A stretch of DNA of 64,000 nt from NCBI RefSeq assembly GCF_033705735.1, contig NZ_CP131130.1:809001-873000 (forward strand), in the 5' to 3' direction. The DNA comes from Shinella zoogloeoides (GTDB taxonomy: Bacteria > Pseudomonadota > Alphaproteobacteria > Rhizobiales > Rhizobiaceae). Below, piece by piece: positions 1 to 9,105 of the stretch. The notes under the pieces were generated by a model. That model saw only the letters and a list, made by a program, of their open reading frames with translations, made no database searches and was not told the origin of the DNA. The position numbers and the translations under genes are program-made. Positions within the stretch are counted from its first letter, which is position 1. Every line of letters begins with the position of its first letter.

Positions 1-95
1 CGGCCGCCGACGGCCGTATCAAACAGGGTGACCTCGTCCTTCTGGAGGCGATGGGCGGCGGTTTCACCTGGGGTGCGGTGCTGCTTCGCTGGTAA
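1..95 (+). CDS. fabH: 3' end of beta-ketoacyl-ACP synthase III
   Basis: Only the last 30 codons are inside the window; the reading frame begins at base 3 and ends with TAA at 93-95. The C-terminus ends in the motif [13 protein letters not shown], which is typical of FabH (KAS III), the enzyme that condenses acetyl-CoA with malonyl-ACP to start fatty acid synthesis. The next gene is ihfA, 99 bp downstream on the same strand. A plsX-fabH-ihfA-merR order is common in rhizobia, which supports the call. The catalytic residues lie outside the window, so the identity rests on the C-terminal motif and the context. Confidence 0.85.
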   Translation, partial: AADGRIKQGDLVLLEAMGGGFTWGAVLLRW

Positions 96-194
96 GGTGA
101 GACTGCGCAGCAGGCCCGCTTGACCCGAGGGGGCAAGGACAATACTCTTCCGCCACTTAACCATAGGCTTTCAATAGGAAATCGGTGAGGAGCG

Positions 195-533
195 ATGAGC
201 GGTAAGACGGTGACACGCGCAGATTTGGCCGAATCGGTTTTCCGGAAGGTCGGCCTTTCCAGAACAGAATCCGCGGAGCTTGTCGAAACCGTGATCGACG
301 AGATTTGCAACGCCATCGTGCGGGGCGAGAGCGTGAAGCTCTCCTCCTTCGCGACATTCCAGGTTCGTGACAAGAACGAGCGCATCGGGCGAAATCCGAA
401 GACCGGCGAGGAAGTGCCGATCTCGCCGCGCCGCGTCATGACCTTCAAGGCGTCCAATGTTCTCAAGCAGCGGGTGCTGAAGGCCCATCTCGCGCGCAAG
501 GCGAAGCAGAAGCCCGCTTCTCCCGCGTCCTGA
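195..533 (+). CDS. ihfA: Integration host factor subunit alpha
   Basis: 112-residue DNA-binding protein of the HU/IHF family. IHF-alpha pairs with IHF-beta to bend DNA sharply at specific sites in recombination, replication and transcription. The DNA-intercalating beta-arm motif RNPKTGE is at residues 66-72, followed by the conserved [12 protein letters not shown] segment, and the N-terminal helices ([18 protein letters not shown]) fit the alpha subunit. The lysine- and alanine-rich C-terminal tail of about 12 residues is usual in rhizobia. The ATG at 195 has a close GAGGAG ribosome binding site. It lies between fabH and a merR-type gene, the standard rhizobial context. Confidence 0.95.
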   Translation: MSGKTVTRADLAESVFRKVGLSRTESAELVETVIDEICNAIVRGESVKLSSFATFQVRDKNERIGRNPKTGEEVPISPRRVMTFKASNVLKQRVLKAHLARKAKQKPASPAS

Positions 534-661
534 GCGATTTTCCCGCCTGTTGCCGGGCATTAGCAATTTGAAACTTGAATATCGCCCGGCAACCCGCTGA
601 AATGAATACGATTCGGCGGCACGCTTCTCGTGCGCCGACGTGAGCTTTCATCGAGGGTAGA

Positions 662-1192
662 ATGGACAAGAGTCCGGACGCTTTCCGCACCATCAGCGAG
701 GTCGCCGACGATCTCGACCTGCCGCAGCATGTGCTGCGTTTCTGGGAAACGCGCTTTACGCAGATCAAGCCGATGAAGCGCGGCGGCGGGCGGCGCTACT
801 ATCGCCCGGAAGACGTCGATCTCCTCAAGGGCATCCGCCACCTGCTCTACGACCACGGCTATACGATCAAGGGCGTGCAGAAGCTGCTCAAGGTCAATGG
901 CAACAAGTTCGTCGCGGCGATCGCCAGCGGCGACCTTGCGACCGTCGAGGCGCTGGCGGCCGCCAGCCATGAGGAGCCGCCCCCGCCGAAGGCCGGCAGC
1001 GACGAGGACCAGATCGTCGGCCGCGCCAAGGCGCCGGCCAGCCGCCGCTTCTTCTCCTTCGTCGGCGGCGGCGAGGAGACACCGGAAATCTCGCTCGGCA
1101 AGACCAGCGTCGGCAAGGAGGACCGCGCCCTCCTGCAGGAGGCGCTCTACGATCTCCTGGAATGCAAGCGCCTGCTCGACCAGGTCCGCTGA
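662..1192 (+). CDS. MerR family transcriptional regulator
   Basis: 176 residues. The first about 75 residues form a MerR-type winged helix-turn-helix ([20 protein letters not shown], then [15 protein letters not shown]), the DNA-binding domain that recognises palindromes in stretched promoters. The rest is a low-complexity, Pro/Ala/Glu-rich linker and a short helical tail ([20 protein letters not shown]) likely used for dimerisation. No cysteine cluster or drug-binding domain is visible, so this is not a metal sensor of the classical kind. It follows ihfA by 128 bp in the conserved rhizobial order. A GAGGG motif precedes the ATG. The regulated targets cannot be read from the sequence. Confidence 0.9.
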   Translation: MDKSPDAFRTISEVADDLDLPQHVLRFWETRFTQIKPMKRGGGRRYYRPEDVDLLKGIRHLLYDHGYTIKGVQKLLKVNGNKFVAAIASGDLATVEALAAASHEEPPPPKAGSDEDQIVGRAKAPASRRFFSFVGGGEETPEISLGKTSVGKEDRALLQEALYDLLECKRLLDQVR

Positions 1193-1553
1193 ACCGCGGA
1201 AATCCCCGAAAAGAAAAAGCCCCGCACTATGGCGGGGCAAAACAAGCGTCACGCTTGGCTCTGTGACGCGGGGGAGTTGCTCGCAAAATGACAAGCGAGC
1301 AGGAACAGTCTTAGACTTTGGTCTAATGGCCGGGAAGGTCTGATTTGACGAATCCGGTACGCTTGCGAAAAGAATCCTGTCTTGGAAGCGTCATGCGCTT
1401 GCCAAGCTCCGCCGTGAGGACGAAGGCCGCGTACCCGATGCAGGGACGCCGCCGTCCTCGGCAGGAAATTCGAATTGCCGATGACGAAACATCCCGAATT
1501 GGCAATTTTGGGCTTGCATCCAAATGCCCGAGACTATAGGGGTTTGCGCGGTC
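1193..1553. other. Intergenic region merR to tRNA-Pro
   Basis: No protein gene is supported here. The left 140 bp hold the string of inverted repeats described as a candidate small RNA. The right part (about 1335-1553) shows only a weak possible promoter for tRNA-Pro (TTGCAT at 1514-1519 and TATAGG at 1535-1540, with a short 15-bp spacer). Confidence 0.5.
1207..1330 (-). ncRNA. Candidate small RNA ending in a Rho-independent terminator
   Basis: Reading the minus strand from about 1330 to 1207, four inverted repeats occur in series: TTAGAC/GTCTAA (1311-1326), TGCTCGC/GCGAGCA (1278-1301), GCGTCAC/GTGACGC (about 1247-1270) and GCCCCGC/GCGGGGC (1219-1238). The last hairpin is followed on the minus strand by a T-rich run (TTTTTCTTTT), the shape of an intrinsic terminator, yet no minus-strand gene lies here. 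An unpaired C-rich stretch (AACTCCCCCG) sits between hairpins, like the anti-Shine-Dalgarno loops of rhizobial trans-acting RNAs. No consensus promoter was found, so the 5' end is a guess. Alternatively the last hairpin only ends merR transcription on the plus strand, although it lacks T residues in that direction. Confidence 0.4.
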
Positions 1554-1630
<77 letters not shown>

Positions 1631-1746
1631 TTCTCTCCCCTCATAGATTGCATTTGAAGTTCCGCATGGAACTTTACGCGTCTCTTCGCGTTCTCTCGCC
1701 GCCGGCTTGTCGTGCCGGGGCTATCTGACGCTTGAGGAGGTTACGC

Positions 1747-1998
1747 ATGGAAAATGCAGGCATCGGCTGGATCGCAGCCATCATCATCGGCGGCATTGCC
1801 GGCTGGCTCGCCGAAATGTTCATGAAGAGCAATATGGGCGTGCTGATGAACATTGTTCTCGGCATCGTCGGCGCGGCGGTCGCAAACATCCTGTTGGGGC
1901 TGATCGGCGTTTCGCTCGGCGGCTGGCTGGGCTATCTCGTCGCCGGCTTCATCGGCGCCTGCATTCTCATAGCGCTGGCAAGGGCCATCAGGCGATAG
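1747..1998 (+). CDS. GlsB/YeaQ/YmgE family stress response membrane protein
   Basis: 83 residues forming three hydrophobic segments with small-residue motifs (GGIAGWLAE, IVLGIVGAAVANILL, LVAGFIGACILIALARAIRR). This is the pattern of the transglycosylase-associated/GlsB (YeaQ/YmgE) inner-membrane family, which is usually induced by envelope or general stress; its molecular role is unknown. The ATG at 1747 is preceded by GAGGAGG at good spacing, which is why it is preferred to an in-frame TTG at 1732. Its 3' end overlaps the convergent polymerase gene by about 11 bp. Confidence 0.88.
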   Translation: MENAGIGWIAAIIIGGIAGWLAEMFMKSNMGVLMNIVLGIVGAAVANILLGLIGVSLGGWLGYLVAGFIGACILIALARAIRR

Positions 1999-3283
1999 AT
2001 TTGCCCGATGGACTATCGAGAGCCGTCTCTCCGGGAGGAGGGGCGGCTTTTCCTTTGAGCGCCTGCCGGGTGTAACGGCGCTCCAGCGCAAGGCAGCCCC
2101 ATGTGACGCCGAGCAGCAGGTAGAAATGGCGCCAGTGGTCGGTGTCGATGACGAAGCCGATCCCGCTGTGGCCGAGCAGCGTGATGAAGGCGATCATCAG
2201 GTAGGGCTGCCATGGCCTGTCGCGCAACAGCGCCTTGAAGGCGGCCGAGAGCGTCCATCCGACCAGTGTCAGGTAGGTGATGAAGCCGAGCCAGCCATAG
2301 GTGGTGAGCGATTTCAGGTAGATGTTGTGCTCGTCCTCGGAGAACATCTTGCCGAAGCGCATCGGTCCGATGCCGAGCGGCTTTTCCATCGCCATCAGGA
2401 AGCCGATGCGGTGGCGCTCGAAGCGCCCGAGATGGCCGCCGTCATACTCCTGGACGAGCTGCGTGCGGCTGGAGAAGAGGCTCGAGACCTTGTCGAACTG
2501 CAGGGCGACGACGAGCGCGAGGATCATCAGGCCGGCGGCCGAGATGCTGAGGATGAGGATCTTCAGCCGGAAGGCCCCGGTGCGCTCCTTCAGCAGCATG
2601 ATGAAGACGAGCGCCGCGACGGCGAAGAGATAAAGCCCCCAGGCCGCGCGCGAGAAGGACAGGAAGATGCCGAGCGCCAGGATGAGGACGCCGATCACCT
2701 TCAGCGGCGCGCCGAGGATGCGGCCGGCGAGAAGGCCGTGCATCAGGTAGAGCGAGGGGGCGACGAGGAAGGGGCCGAAGACGTTCGGGTCCTGGAAGGC
2801 GCCCTTGGCGCGGTCGTAGAGCGTGAAGGCCTCCGAGCCCGGGAAGGCATGGAAATAGCCGAGGATGCCGAGCATCGAGGTGATGAGGGCGCTCGCCACC
2901 CAGGCGCGGAAGATGAGCTGCAGCCGCGCCGGCTTCGCCTCGACGATAGCGGCGAAGAAGACGCTGGAAATGGCGAGGAACAGCGAGACGGCCATGTACA
3001 TCGGCCCCTCGGAAAGATCGTCCATCACCGTCAGCGAGAGCATGCCGCCGATATTGAAGACCACGAGAAGGGCGAGAAGCGATCCGACGGTGCGCGAGAT
3101 GCGCAGCCCCACGAGCGCCCAGAGGCCGATGAGCGCCGCCATGAAGACCTCATAGGGCGCCGGCTCGCTGATGACGAAGCCCGAAAGGAACACGCCCAGC
3201 GTCACCAGCCCCGAGCCGATAATGCCGACGGCCGCAAGCTGCGGCCGGAAGGAGGGGGCGTGGGGGAGGGCCGCGTCGCTCAA
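1988..3283 (-). CDS. O-antigen ligase/polymerase-type membrane protein of the polysaccharide locus
   Basis: 431 residues with about ten to twelve predicted membrane segments and a long periplasmic loop containing RTQLVQEYDGGHLGRFERHR and a conserved PLGIGPMRFG, then EDEHNIYLKSLTTYGWLGF. This is the Wzy_C/O-antigen ligase family, which polymerises or ligates undecaprenyl-linked repeat units in the periplasm. It is the last gene of a minus-strand operon (Wza, GT4, sugar-phosphate transferase, this gene). Its start is a TTG that overlaps the TGA stop of the preceding gene (TTGA), implying translational coupling; a CGGAAAA motif lies just upstream. Polymerase is more likely than ligase given the neighbours. 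Polymer composition is unknown. Confidence 0.82.
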   Translation of the reverse strand: MSDAALPHAPSFRPQLAAVGIIGSGLVTLGVFLSGFVISEPAPYEVFMAALIGLWALVGLRISRTVGSLLALLVVFNIGGMLSLTVMDDLSEGPMYMAVSLFLAISSVFFAAIVEAKPARLQLIFRAWVASALITSMLGILGYFHAFPGSEAFTLYDRAKGAFQDPNVFGPFLVAPSLYLMHGLLAGRILGAPLKVIGVLILALGIFLSFSRAAWGLYLFAVAALVFIMLLKERTGAFRLKILILSISAAGLMILALVVALQFDKVSSLFSSRTQLVQEYDGGHLGRFERHRIGFLMAMEKPLGIGPMRFGKMFSEDEHNIYLKSLTTYGWLGFITYLTLVGWTLSAAFKALLRDRPWQPYLMIAFITLLGHSGIGFVIDTDHWRHFYLLLGVTWGCLALERRYTRQALKGKAAPPPGETALDSPSGKSIA

Positions 3284-4842
3284 TAGGCGTTTTCCGTGTT
3301 GAGCAGGCGGAAGGGCGTCAGGAACAGGATCTTCAGGTCGAGCCAGAGCGACCAGTTCTCGATGTAGTAGAGGTCGAATTCGGTGCGGAAGCGGATCTTG
3401 TCGTCATGGTCGATCTCGCCGCGCCAGCCGTTGATCTGCGCCCAGCCGGTCACGCCCGGCTTCACGCGGTGGCGGGCGAAATAGCTGTCGACGACATCGA
3501 CATATTTGCGGTCGTGCGTCTGCGCCTCGACGGCATGCGGACGCGGACCGACGAGCGAAAGCTCGCCCTTCAGCACGTTGAAGAGCTGCGGCAGCTCGTC
3601 GATGGAGGACTTGCGCAGGAAGCGGCCGACACGGGTGACGCGCGGATCGCCCTTGGTGACGGCGGCGCGGGCGGACGGGTCCGAAAGATGCGTGTACATC
3701 GAGCGGAATTTGTAGACCTCGATGACCTCGTTGTTGAAGCCGTGGCGCTTCTGCTTGAAGAGGATCGGGCCGGGCGAGGAGAGCTTCACCGCGATGGCCG
3801 CGCCGATCAGCACCGGCCAGAGCAGGACGAGCGCGACGACGGAAAAGAAGATGTCGAAGATGCGCTTGGCGACATTGTCCCAGTCGGCGATCGGCTTGTC
3901 GAAGATGTCGAGCATCGGCACGGCGCCGATCTGCGAATAGCTGCGCGGGCGGAAGCGAAGGCCCCTCGCATGGGCGGCAAGGCGGATATCCACCGGCAGC
4001 ACCCACAGCTTCTTGAGCAGCGACAGGATGCGCGTCTCGGCCGAGAGCGGCAGCGAGATGATCAGCATGTCGATGCGCGCGAGGCGGGCGAATTCGACGA
4101 GTTCGGCGACATTGCCGAGCTTGGGATAGCCGGCGATGATCGAGGGCGAGCGGCGCTCGTCGCGGTCGTCGAAGATGCCGCAGATGCGGATGTCGTTCTC
4201 CGGCTGGTATTCCAGCGAGCGGATGAGCTCCTTGGCCGGCTCGCCGCCGCCGACGATGACGGCGCGCCGCTCCATCGTGCCGTTGCGGGCCCAGCGGCGG
4301 ATCGCATAGGCGATCACCTGCCGCTCGAACAGGAGATAGACGGCGCCCGTCGCGAACCAGGCGGCAAACCAGACGCGGGAATACTGGTCGCCCGTCTTGA
4401 AGAAGAAGAGGACGAGCGAAATGGAGGCGAAGGCCGCCGCCCAGGCGGCGAGGATGCGCGGCGTCATGCGCAAGGGCGAGCGGAGCGCCGGCACCTGATA
4501 GGCATCGGCGAGTTGCAGGAGGAGGACCCCGATGGCCGCGCCCCCCACCAGCACGGCGGCATAGAGCACCGTGATCTCGAAGCCGTCATAGAGCGCATGG
4601 ATGAAGTAGCCGAGGGCAAGCAGTGCGCCGAATTCGCAAAGGCGCAGCAGCCCGGTGATCATGGCCGGCGAATAGCTGTCGTCGCGGAACTGTTCGGCGA
4701 TCTGGCGAGCAAGCTGATTGAGCTCGACGCCCTTTTCCTCCGCGCCGCCGGCAGCCGGGCCGGACGCATTTCCCCGGCTTTCGGAGAGCCTGCGTCTCAA
4801 ACCTTCCGGATCGAAGGATTCGGGCTTCTCGACATGGTTCAT
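3280..4842 (-). CDS. Undecaprenyl-phosphate sugar-phosphate transferase (initiating glycosyltransferase)
   Basis: 520 residues. Four N-terminal membrane segments (about 64-178) and a Rossmann-like CoA_binding_3 domain (about 195-310, with [14 protein letters not shown]) precede a fifth membrane helix and a C-terminal bacterial sugar transferase domain (about 335-520). The catalytic signatures [32 protein letters not shown] and [15 protein letters not shown] are all present. The enzyme transfers a hexose-1-phosphate from UDP-sugar to undecaprenyl phosphate and starts repeat-unit assembly. The ATG at 4842 with an upstream AAAGG is chosen, because longer versions run into the coding region of the upstream gene. 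The domain layout matches WcaJ/ExoY-like proteins and HfsE/UppE-type enzymes; the sugar is not predictable. Confidence 0.92.
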   Translation of the reverse strand: MNHVEKPESFDPEGLRRRLSESRGNASGPAAGGAEEKGVELNQLARQIAEQFRDDSYSPAMITGLLRLCEFGALLALGYFIHALYDGFEITVLYAAVLVGGAAIGVLLLQLADAYQVPALRSPLRMTPRILAAWAAAFASISLVLFFFKTGDQYSRVWFAAWFATGAVYLLFERQVIAYAIRRWARNGTMERRAVIVGGGEPAKELIRSLEYQPENDIRICGIFDDRDERRSPSIIAGYPKLGNVAELVEFARLARIDMLIISLPLSAETRILSLLKKLWVLPVDIRLAAHARGLRFRPRSYSQIGAVPMLDIFDKPIADWDNVAKRIFDIFFSVVALVLLWPVLIGAAIAVKLSSPGPILFKQKRHGFNNEVIEVYKFRSMYTHLSDPSARAAVTKGDPRVTRVGRFLRKSSIDELPQLFNVLKGELSLVGPRPHAVEAQTHDRKYVDVVDSYFARHRVKPGVTGWAQINGWRGEIDHDDKIRFRTEFDLYYIENWSLWLDLKILFLTPFRLLNTENAY

Positions 4843-4897
4843 GGCATGCACCTTTGGGGCTTTGTGCCGGAAATAGCACGAAGCCCCTAAGAAACGT

Positions 4898-6085
4898 TTA
4901 CGGCAGGGCTTCCGCCGACGTTTCGGCAAGCCGCCGGCCGCCGGCCTGGCGGGCAAGAATGTCCCGGTAAAGGGCAAGGATCGAGCCGGACATGGCCGAG
5001 GCCGAGAAGGTTTCCTTGAAGGCCGCGGGCTCCGGCATGACCTTGCGCAGCCAGCCGGGATCGCCGATCGCCTGGGCCATCGCCGCCGCCAGGGACTGGG
5101 CGTCGCCCGGCTCGGTGAGCGCGATGCTGTCGCGGCCGAGCACTTCCGGTATGCCGCCGACACGGCTTGCGATGACCGGCTTCTGGGCGGCGAGCGCTTC
5201 CAGCACGATATAGGGCATCGCCTCGGCGCGTGACGGCACGACCACGTTGCGGGTGAGGGCGAAGGCCTCGCGCGCCTTCATGGCGGGCATCATGACGATG
5301 CGCCGGCCGAGGCCGAGCTGCAGCATCATCTGCTTGTATTTTTCCCTGTCCGGCCCGTCGCCGATCATCAGCGCGGAGAGCGGCCGGCCTGCGATGCGCT
5401 CGGCCCGCGCGAAGGCGTCGACGAAGACGTCCGGGCCCTTCAGGTCGCGCAGCATGCCGATATAGAGGAAATCCACCGCATCCTCGCGGGGATAGACCCG
5501 CTCGAAATCGCGGTCGTGGATGCCGTTGTAGATGCGCGCCGTCTGGATGCGCGGGCGGCCGACGCGGGCGGTATAGGCGTCCTTCTCGTAGTCGCAGACG
5601 AAGGCGATGGCATCGCCGAAGGGTTCGAGAAGCCGTTCGGCGGTGAGCACCGCGAGCCCCGTCGCCGAGCGCCGGGTATAGTGCAGGCTGCCGCCATGCG
5701 GCGTATAGAGGCGGGCTACGCGATACCTGTTGACCCGCAGGATCGAGCCGATGAGCCGGGCGATGGCGCCACCCTTGGCGCCATGCCCATGCAGGACATC
5801 CGGCTGCAAACCTTTTATTTCACGATAACTGTCCCGGATGGCGCCGAGGTCGCGCAGATTGACCGACCGGCTGATCGGCATGCGGACGAGGCCGAGCGAG
5901 AGATGGGGGCGGATCTCGTCGAAGAGCTTGTCCTCGAAAGAGCCGCCGGTAAGGCTGTCGCAGATGATGCCGACCTCATGGCCCGCCCGCGTGTGGTATT
6001 CCGCAAGGTCGCGCACATGGCGGAAGATTCCGCCGACGGGAGACCTGAAACAATGAATGATGCGCAGGGGCCCATCGTCCGCCAT
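4898..6085 (-). CDS. GT4 family glycosyltransferase
   Basis: 395 residues with a GT-B fold. The N-terminal half has FRSPVGGIFRHVRDLAEYH and the acceptor-side motif LHGHGAKGGAIARL. The C-terminal half has GMLRDLKGPDVFVDAF, IGDGPDREKY and EAMPYIVLEALAAQKPVIAS, containing the nucleotide-sugar-binding E-x7-E type motif of GT4. It would add a sugar from a nucleotide or lipid donor to the undecaprenyl-linked intermediate at the cytoplasmic face. It lies 5 bp after the Wza-like gene and 55 bp before the initiating transferase on the same strand, so it is probably cotranscribed. Confidence 0.9.
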   Translation of the reverse strand: MADDGPLRIIHCFRSPVGGIFRHVRDLAEYHTRAGHEVGIICDSLTGGSFEDKLFDEIRPHLSLGLVRMPISRSVNLRDLGAIRDSYREIKGLQPDVLHGHGAKGGAIARLIGSILRVNRYRVARLYTPHGGSLHYTRRSATGLAVLTAERLLEPFGDAIAFVCDYEKDAYTARVGRPRIQTARIYNGIHDRDFERVYPREDAVDFLYIGMLRDLKGPDVFVDAFARAERIAGRPLSALMIGDGPDREKYKQMMLQLGLGRRIVMMPAMKAREAFALTRNVVVPSRAEAMPYIVLEALAAQKPVIASRVGGIPEVLGRDSIALTEPGDAQSLAAAMAQAIGDPGWLRKVMPEPAAFKETFSASAMSGSILALYRDILARQAGGRRLAETSAEALP

Positions 6086-6090
6086 GAGAA

Positions 6091-6666
6091 TCAGAACAGT
6101 CGTTCGCGCACATAGATCGTATCGCCGGCCAGCACCGGATCGGAGATGGAAACCCTTCCGGTGACGATCTTGCCGTTGATCTTGCGGGTCACGTCGACGT
6201 CGCGCTGGTTGGCGCGCGGCGAGAAGCCGCCGGCGACCGCGATGGCGTTCTGGATCGTCATGCCGGCGACGTAGCTGTACTGACCCGCCTGGCCGACCTC
6301 GCCCATGAGATAGATGGAGCGGTAGCGATCAACCTCGATGGAAACGTCCGGATCGCGCAGATATCCCTGGCGGAGCTTCGCCGCGATGATGCTTTCCAGT
6401 TCCTGGATGGTCTGGCCGCGCGCCGGCACGGCGCCGATGAGCGGGAAGGCCACGTAACCGGCCTGGTCGACCGTATAGGTATTGCTGAGGCCGGTCTGCT
6501 CGAAGACGGTGATGCGCAGCCGGTCGCCGCTGTCGAGGCGATAGGGCTGGATCGTCGCCTCGTGGAAGGCCTTGGGGGCGGGGCGATAGCTGCTGCAGCC
6601 CGAAACGGCCGGCACGATGAGCGCCAGCGCGAGCAGGATGCCCTTGTTGATCGTAGCGACACGCAT
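6091..6666 (-). CDS. Wza-like polysaccharide export lipoprotein
   Basis: 191 residues. A lipoprotein signal peptide ends in the lipobox VSGC with Cys24. It is followed by a Poly_export domain (YRLDSGDRLRITVFEQTGLS, VDQAGYVAFPLIGAV) and a SLBB-type domain (YLMGEVGQAGQYSYVAGMTIQNAIAVAGG). Proteins of this type form the outer-membrane channel for Wzx/Wzy-dependent polysaccharides. The length is short compared with E. coli Wza, as is usual in alphaproteobacterial holdfast-type systems. The ATG at 6666 is chosen; an in-frame TTG at 6684 gives six more residues. It heads the minus-strand operon and is divergent from the Wzz/Wzc-like gene, sharing a 207-bp promoter region. Confidence 0.92.
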   Translation of the reverse strand: MRVATINKGILLALALIVPAVSGCSSYRPAPKAFHEATIQPYRLDSGDRLRITVFEQTGLSNTYTVDQAGYVAFPLIGAVPARGQTIQELESIIAAKLRQGYLRDPDVSIEVDRYRSIYLMGEVGQAGQYSYVAGMTIQNAIAVAGGFSPRANQRDVDVTRKINGKIVTGRVSISDPVLAGDTIYVRERLF

Positions 6667-6873
6667 TTCGCAGTTCCGTCCCAAATCAGATGTGAGGCCC
6701 CGTTATCGTTCCGTTAGGGTTAACGGCTGGTAAAGGCCGCGCGCCTGTCGGTAGCAAAGGCCGTTTTTTCCGGAGAAACGAACAACGCGGGGTAGGGGAA
6801 GCGCCGGAAGATTAACTCTTGCGTTACCATGTTTGTTTACCGTGCAGCCAAATCGTCGGGTTTGGAGTTTGTT

Positions 6874-9105
6874 ATGTCGGGCGTTCACGAGAGCCAGCAG
6901 GATGTCGATATCGACCTTGGCGGTCTGTTCGGCGCGATCTGGCGCAACCGTATGCGCGTGCTGCTGGCGACCGTCGCCTGCGCGGGCATCGCCTTTGCCG
7001 GTGCGAGCCTGATCACGCCCAAATACAAGAGCGAGGCGCGCCTCCTCATCGAAACGCGCGAGCCCGCCTTCACGACGGGGCAGGATCGTGCGCAGGGCGG
7101 CGAGCAGCCGGCCTTCGACGAGGCGGGCATCGCCAGCCAGGTGCAGCTCCTCCAGTCGGCCGACCTCATCAAGCAGGTCGCGCGCAACATGAAGCTCTAT
7201 GAGCTGGAGGAATTCGACACGACGGCGAAGCCCTCGGCGGTTTCCGACGTGCTGGTGCTTCTCGGCCTTCGCAAGAACCCGCTCGACCTGCCGCCGGAAG
7301 AGCGCGTCCTCAAGGAATTCACCGAGAAGCTGACCGTCTATCAGGTGGAGCGCTCGCGCGTCATCGCCATCGAGTTCGCCTCGAAGGACCCACGCCTTGC
7401 CGCCGAGATCCCCAACGAAATGGCGAAGGTCTATCTCTCCCTGCAGAGCGGCGCCAAGCTCGACACCAATTCCGAGGCGACGCGCTGGCTGGAGCCGGAA
7501 ATCGCCAACCTGCGCGAGAAGGTGCGCGAGGCCGAGCAGAAGGTCGCCGAATACCGCTCGCAGTCCGATCTCCTGCCGACGGGCGACAATTCGACCTTCG
7601 CGGTGCGCCAGTTGAACGACATCTCCACCGAGCTTGCCCGCGTGCGCGGCGAGCGCGCCAATGCCGAGGCACGGGCCGAAAGCGTGCGTGCCGTTCTGAA
7701 GAGCGGCGGGTCGCCGGATACGCTTTCCGACGTCGTCGGCTCGCAGATGATCCAGAGGCTCAAGGAGAGCGAGGCGCAGATCCAGGGGCAGATCTCCGAT
7801 CTTTCGACTTCGCTACTGGAGGGACATCCCCGGTTGAAGGGCCTGCGCTCGCAGCTTTCCGGTATCCGCACGCAGATCAAGGCGGAAACGCAGAAGATCC
7901 TGTCGAGCCTCGAAAACGAGGCGAAGACGGCGGAGTTGCGCGAAACCCAGCTCACGCAGCAGCTCAACAAGCTGAAGGCCGATACCGCCCGCGCCGGCGA
8001 GGACGAGGTCGGCCTCAAGGCGCTGGAGCGCGAGGCTGCCGCGCAACGCCAGCTTCTCGAGACCTATCTTGCGCGCTACCGCGAGGCGACCTCGCGCACG
8101 AGCAACAACGCGACCCCGGCAGATGCCCGCATCATCTCGGCGGCCGTCGAGCCGACGGAGGTTTCCTTCCCGAAGGTGGTTCCGATCACCGTCGTGGGTG
8201 GCGTCGCCGGCTTCGCGCTGAGCTCCATCATCATCCTGCTTGCCGAGCTCTTCAGCGGCCGCGCCCTGAAGCCGACCGCCGCCGCTGCTGCCGCGACGTC
8301 CCGGCGCCGCGAGGAGGAAGAAGTGGTTGTGGAGACGCCGGAGCCCGCCGAAACCGTGGAAGAGCCGGTCGTTCATGCGGACCGTGAGGCCTTCCGGGAG
8401 CCCGTCGTGCCGGCCCGTTCGCTGCTCTCGGACATGGAACCGGAAGACGAGGACGAGGGCGAGGAGGAGCCGGAGGTTGCGGAAATCGCCGCCGTGGAAG
8501 CGGAGGATGACGAGGATTATTCCATCGCCGCCGTCGCCGACTATCTGGTCGAGAACGAAATCCCGGTCGCCATCTCCGTCTCGCCGTCCGGCGACCGCGG
8601 CTCGGCGGCCACCGTCATGCTCGCCCGCCGCATCGCGCAGGAAAACCGCAAGACGCTGATCATCGACCTGACGGGGTCGGCCTGCCCGACCCGGCTGATG
8701 GCGCAATCGCAGTTCCTGCCCGGCATCACCGATCTTCTCGTCGGCGATGCCGCCTTCGGCGACATCATCCACGGCGACCGGCTTTCCGACGCCCATATCA
8801 TCCCGCGCGGCAATGCCAATACCAGGCGCGCCATGCGCGGCATCGACCGTCTCGCGATGGTGGTCGATTCGCTGTCCGACGCCTATGACACGGTGATCGT
8901 GGAATGCGGGGCGGCCGAGGTGGAGGGCGTGCGCCGCCTGACGCGTGACCAGCAGATGGATATCATCCTCTCCCTTCCCGGCGCCGACGAGGACGAGGTC
9001 GTCGACCTGCTCACCGCCTTCGGCGATGCGGGCTACAGCGAGATCGTGCTGATGACGGGCGAGGCGAAGGAACCCCCCGGTCACCCGGGCCGCCGGGCCG
9101 CCTAA
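6874..9105 (+). CDS. Wzz/Wzc-type polysaccharide co-polymerase with degenerate kinase domain
   Basis: 743 residues. A membrane segment at about 28-48 precedes a Wzz domain, a long periplasmic coiled coil (about 200-400), a second membrane segment (about 437-460, with VVPITVVGGVAGFALSSIII), an acidic linker (EDEDEGEEEPEV) and a C-terminal CpsD-like P-loop domain. That domain looks non-catalytic: where BY-kinases have a GxGKST Walker A, it reads SPSGDRGSAAT (about 570-580), and the second Walker motif is LIIDLTGS. There is also no C-terminal tyrosine cluster. The protein likely sets chain length and couples polymerase to export without kinase activity. The start at 6874 has GGAG upstream; an ATG at 6829 is possible. 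Its stop overlaps the convergent acyltransferase stop. Confidence 0.87.
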   Translation: MSGVHESQQDVDIDLGGLFGAIWRNRMRVLLATVACAGIAFAGASLITPKYKSEARLLIETREPAFTTGQDRAQGGEQPAFDEAGIASQVQLLQSADLIKQVARNMKLYELEEFDTTAKPSAVSDVLVLLGLRKNPLDLPPEERVLKEFTEKLTVYQVERSRVIAIEFASKDPRLAAEIPNEMAKVYLSLQSGAKLDTNSEATRWLEPEIANLREKVREAEQKVAEYRSQSDLLPTGDNSTFAVRQLNDISTELARVRGERANAEARAESVRAVLKSGGSPDTLSDVVGSQMIQRLKESEAQIQGQISDLSTSLLEGHPRLKGLRSQLSGIRTQIKAETQKILSSLENEAKTAELRETQLTQQLNKLKADTARAGEDEVGLKALEREAAAQRQLLETYLARYREATSRTSNNATPADARIISAAVEPTEVSFPKVVPITVVGGVAGFALSSIIILLAELFSGRALKPTAAAAAATSRRREEEEVVVETPEPAETVEEPVVHADREAFREPVVPARSLLSDMEPEDEDEGEEEPEVAEIAAVEAEDDEDYSIAAVADYLVENEIPVAISVSPSGDRGSAATVMLARRIAQENRKTLIIDLTGSACPTRLMAQSQFLPGITDLLVGDAAFGDIIHGDRLSDAHIIPRGNANTRRAMRGIDRLAMVVDSLSDAYDTVIVECGAAEVEGVRRLTRDQQMDIILSLPGADEDEVVDLLTAFGDAGYSEIVLMTGEAKEPPGHPGRRAA

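Noticed and set aside
6667..6873. CtrA-type TTAA-N7-TTAA sites in the divergent polysaccharide promoter region
   Set aside because: Only half sites or copies with wrong spacing (for example TTAA followed by TTAC at N8) are present.
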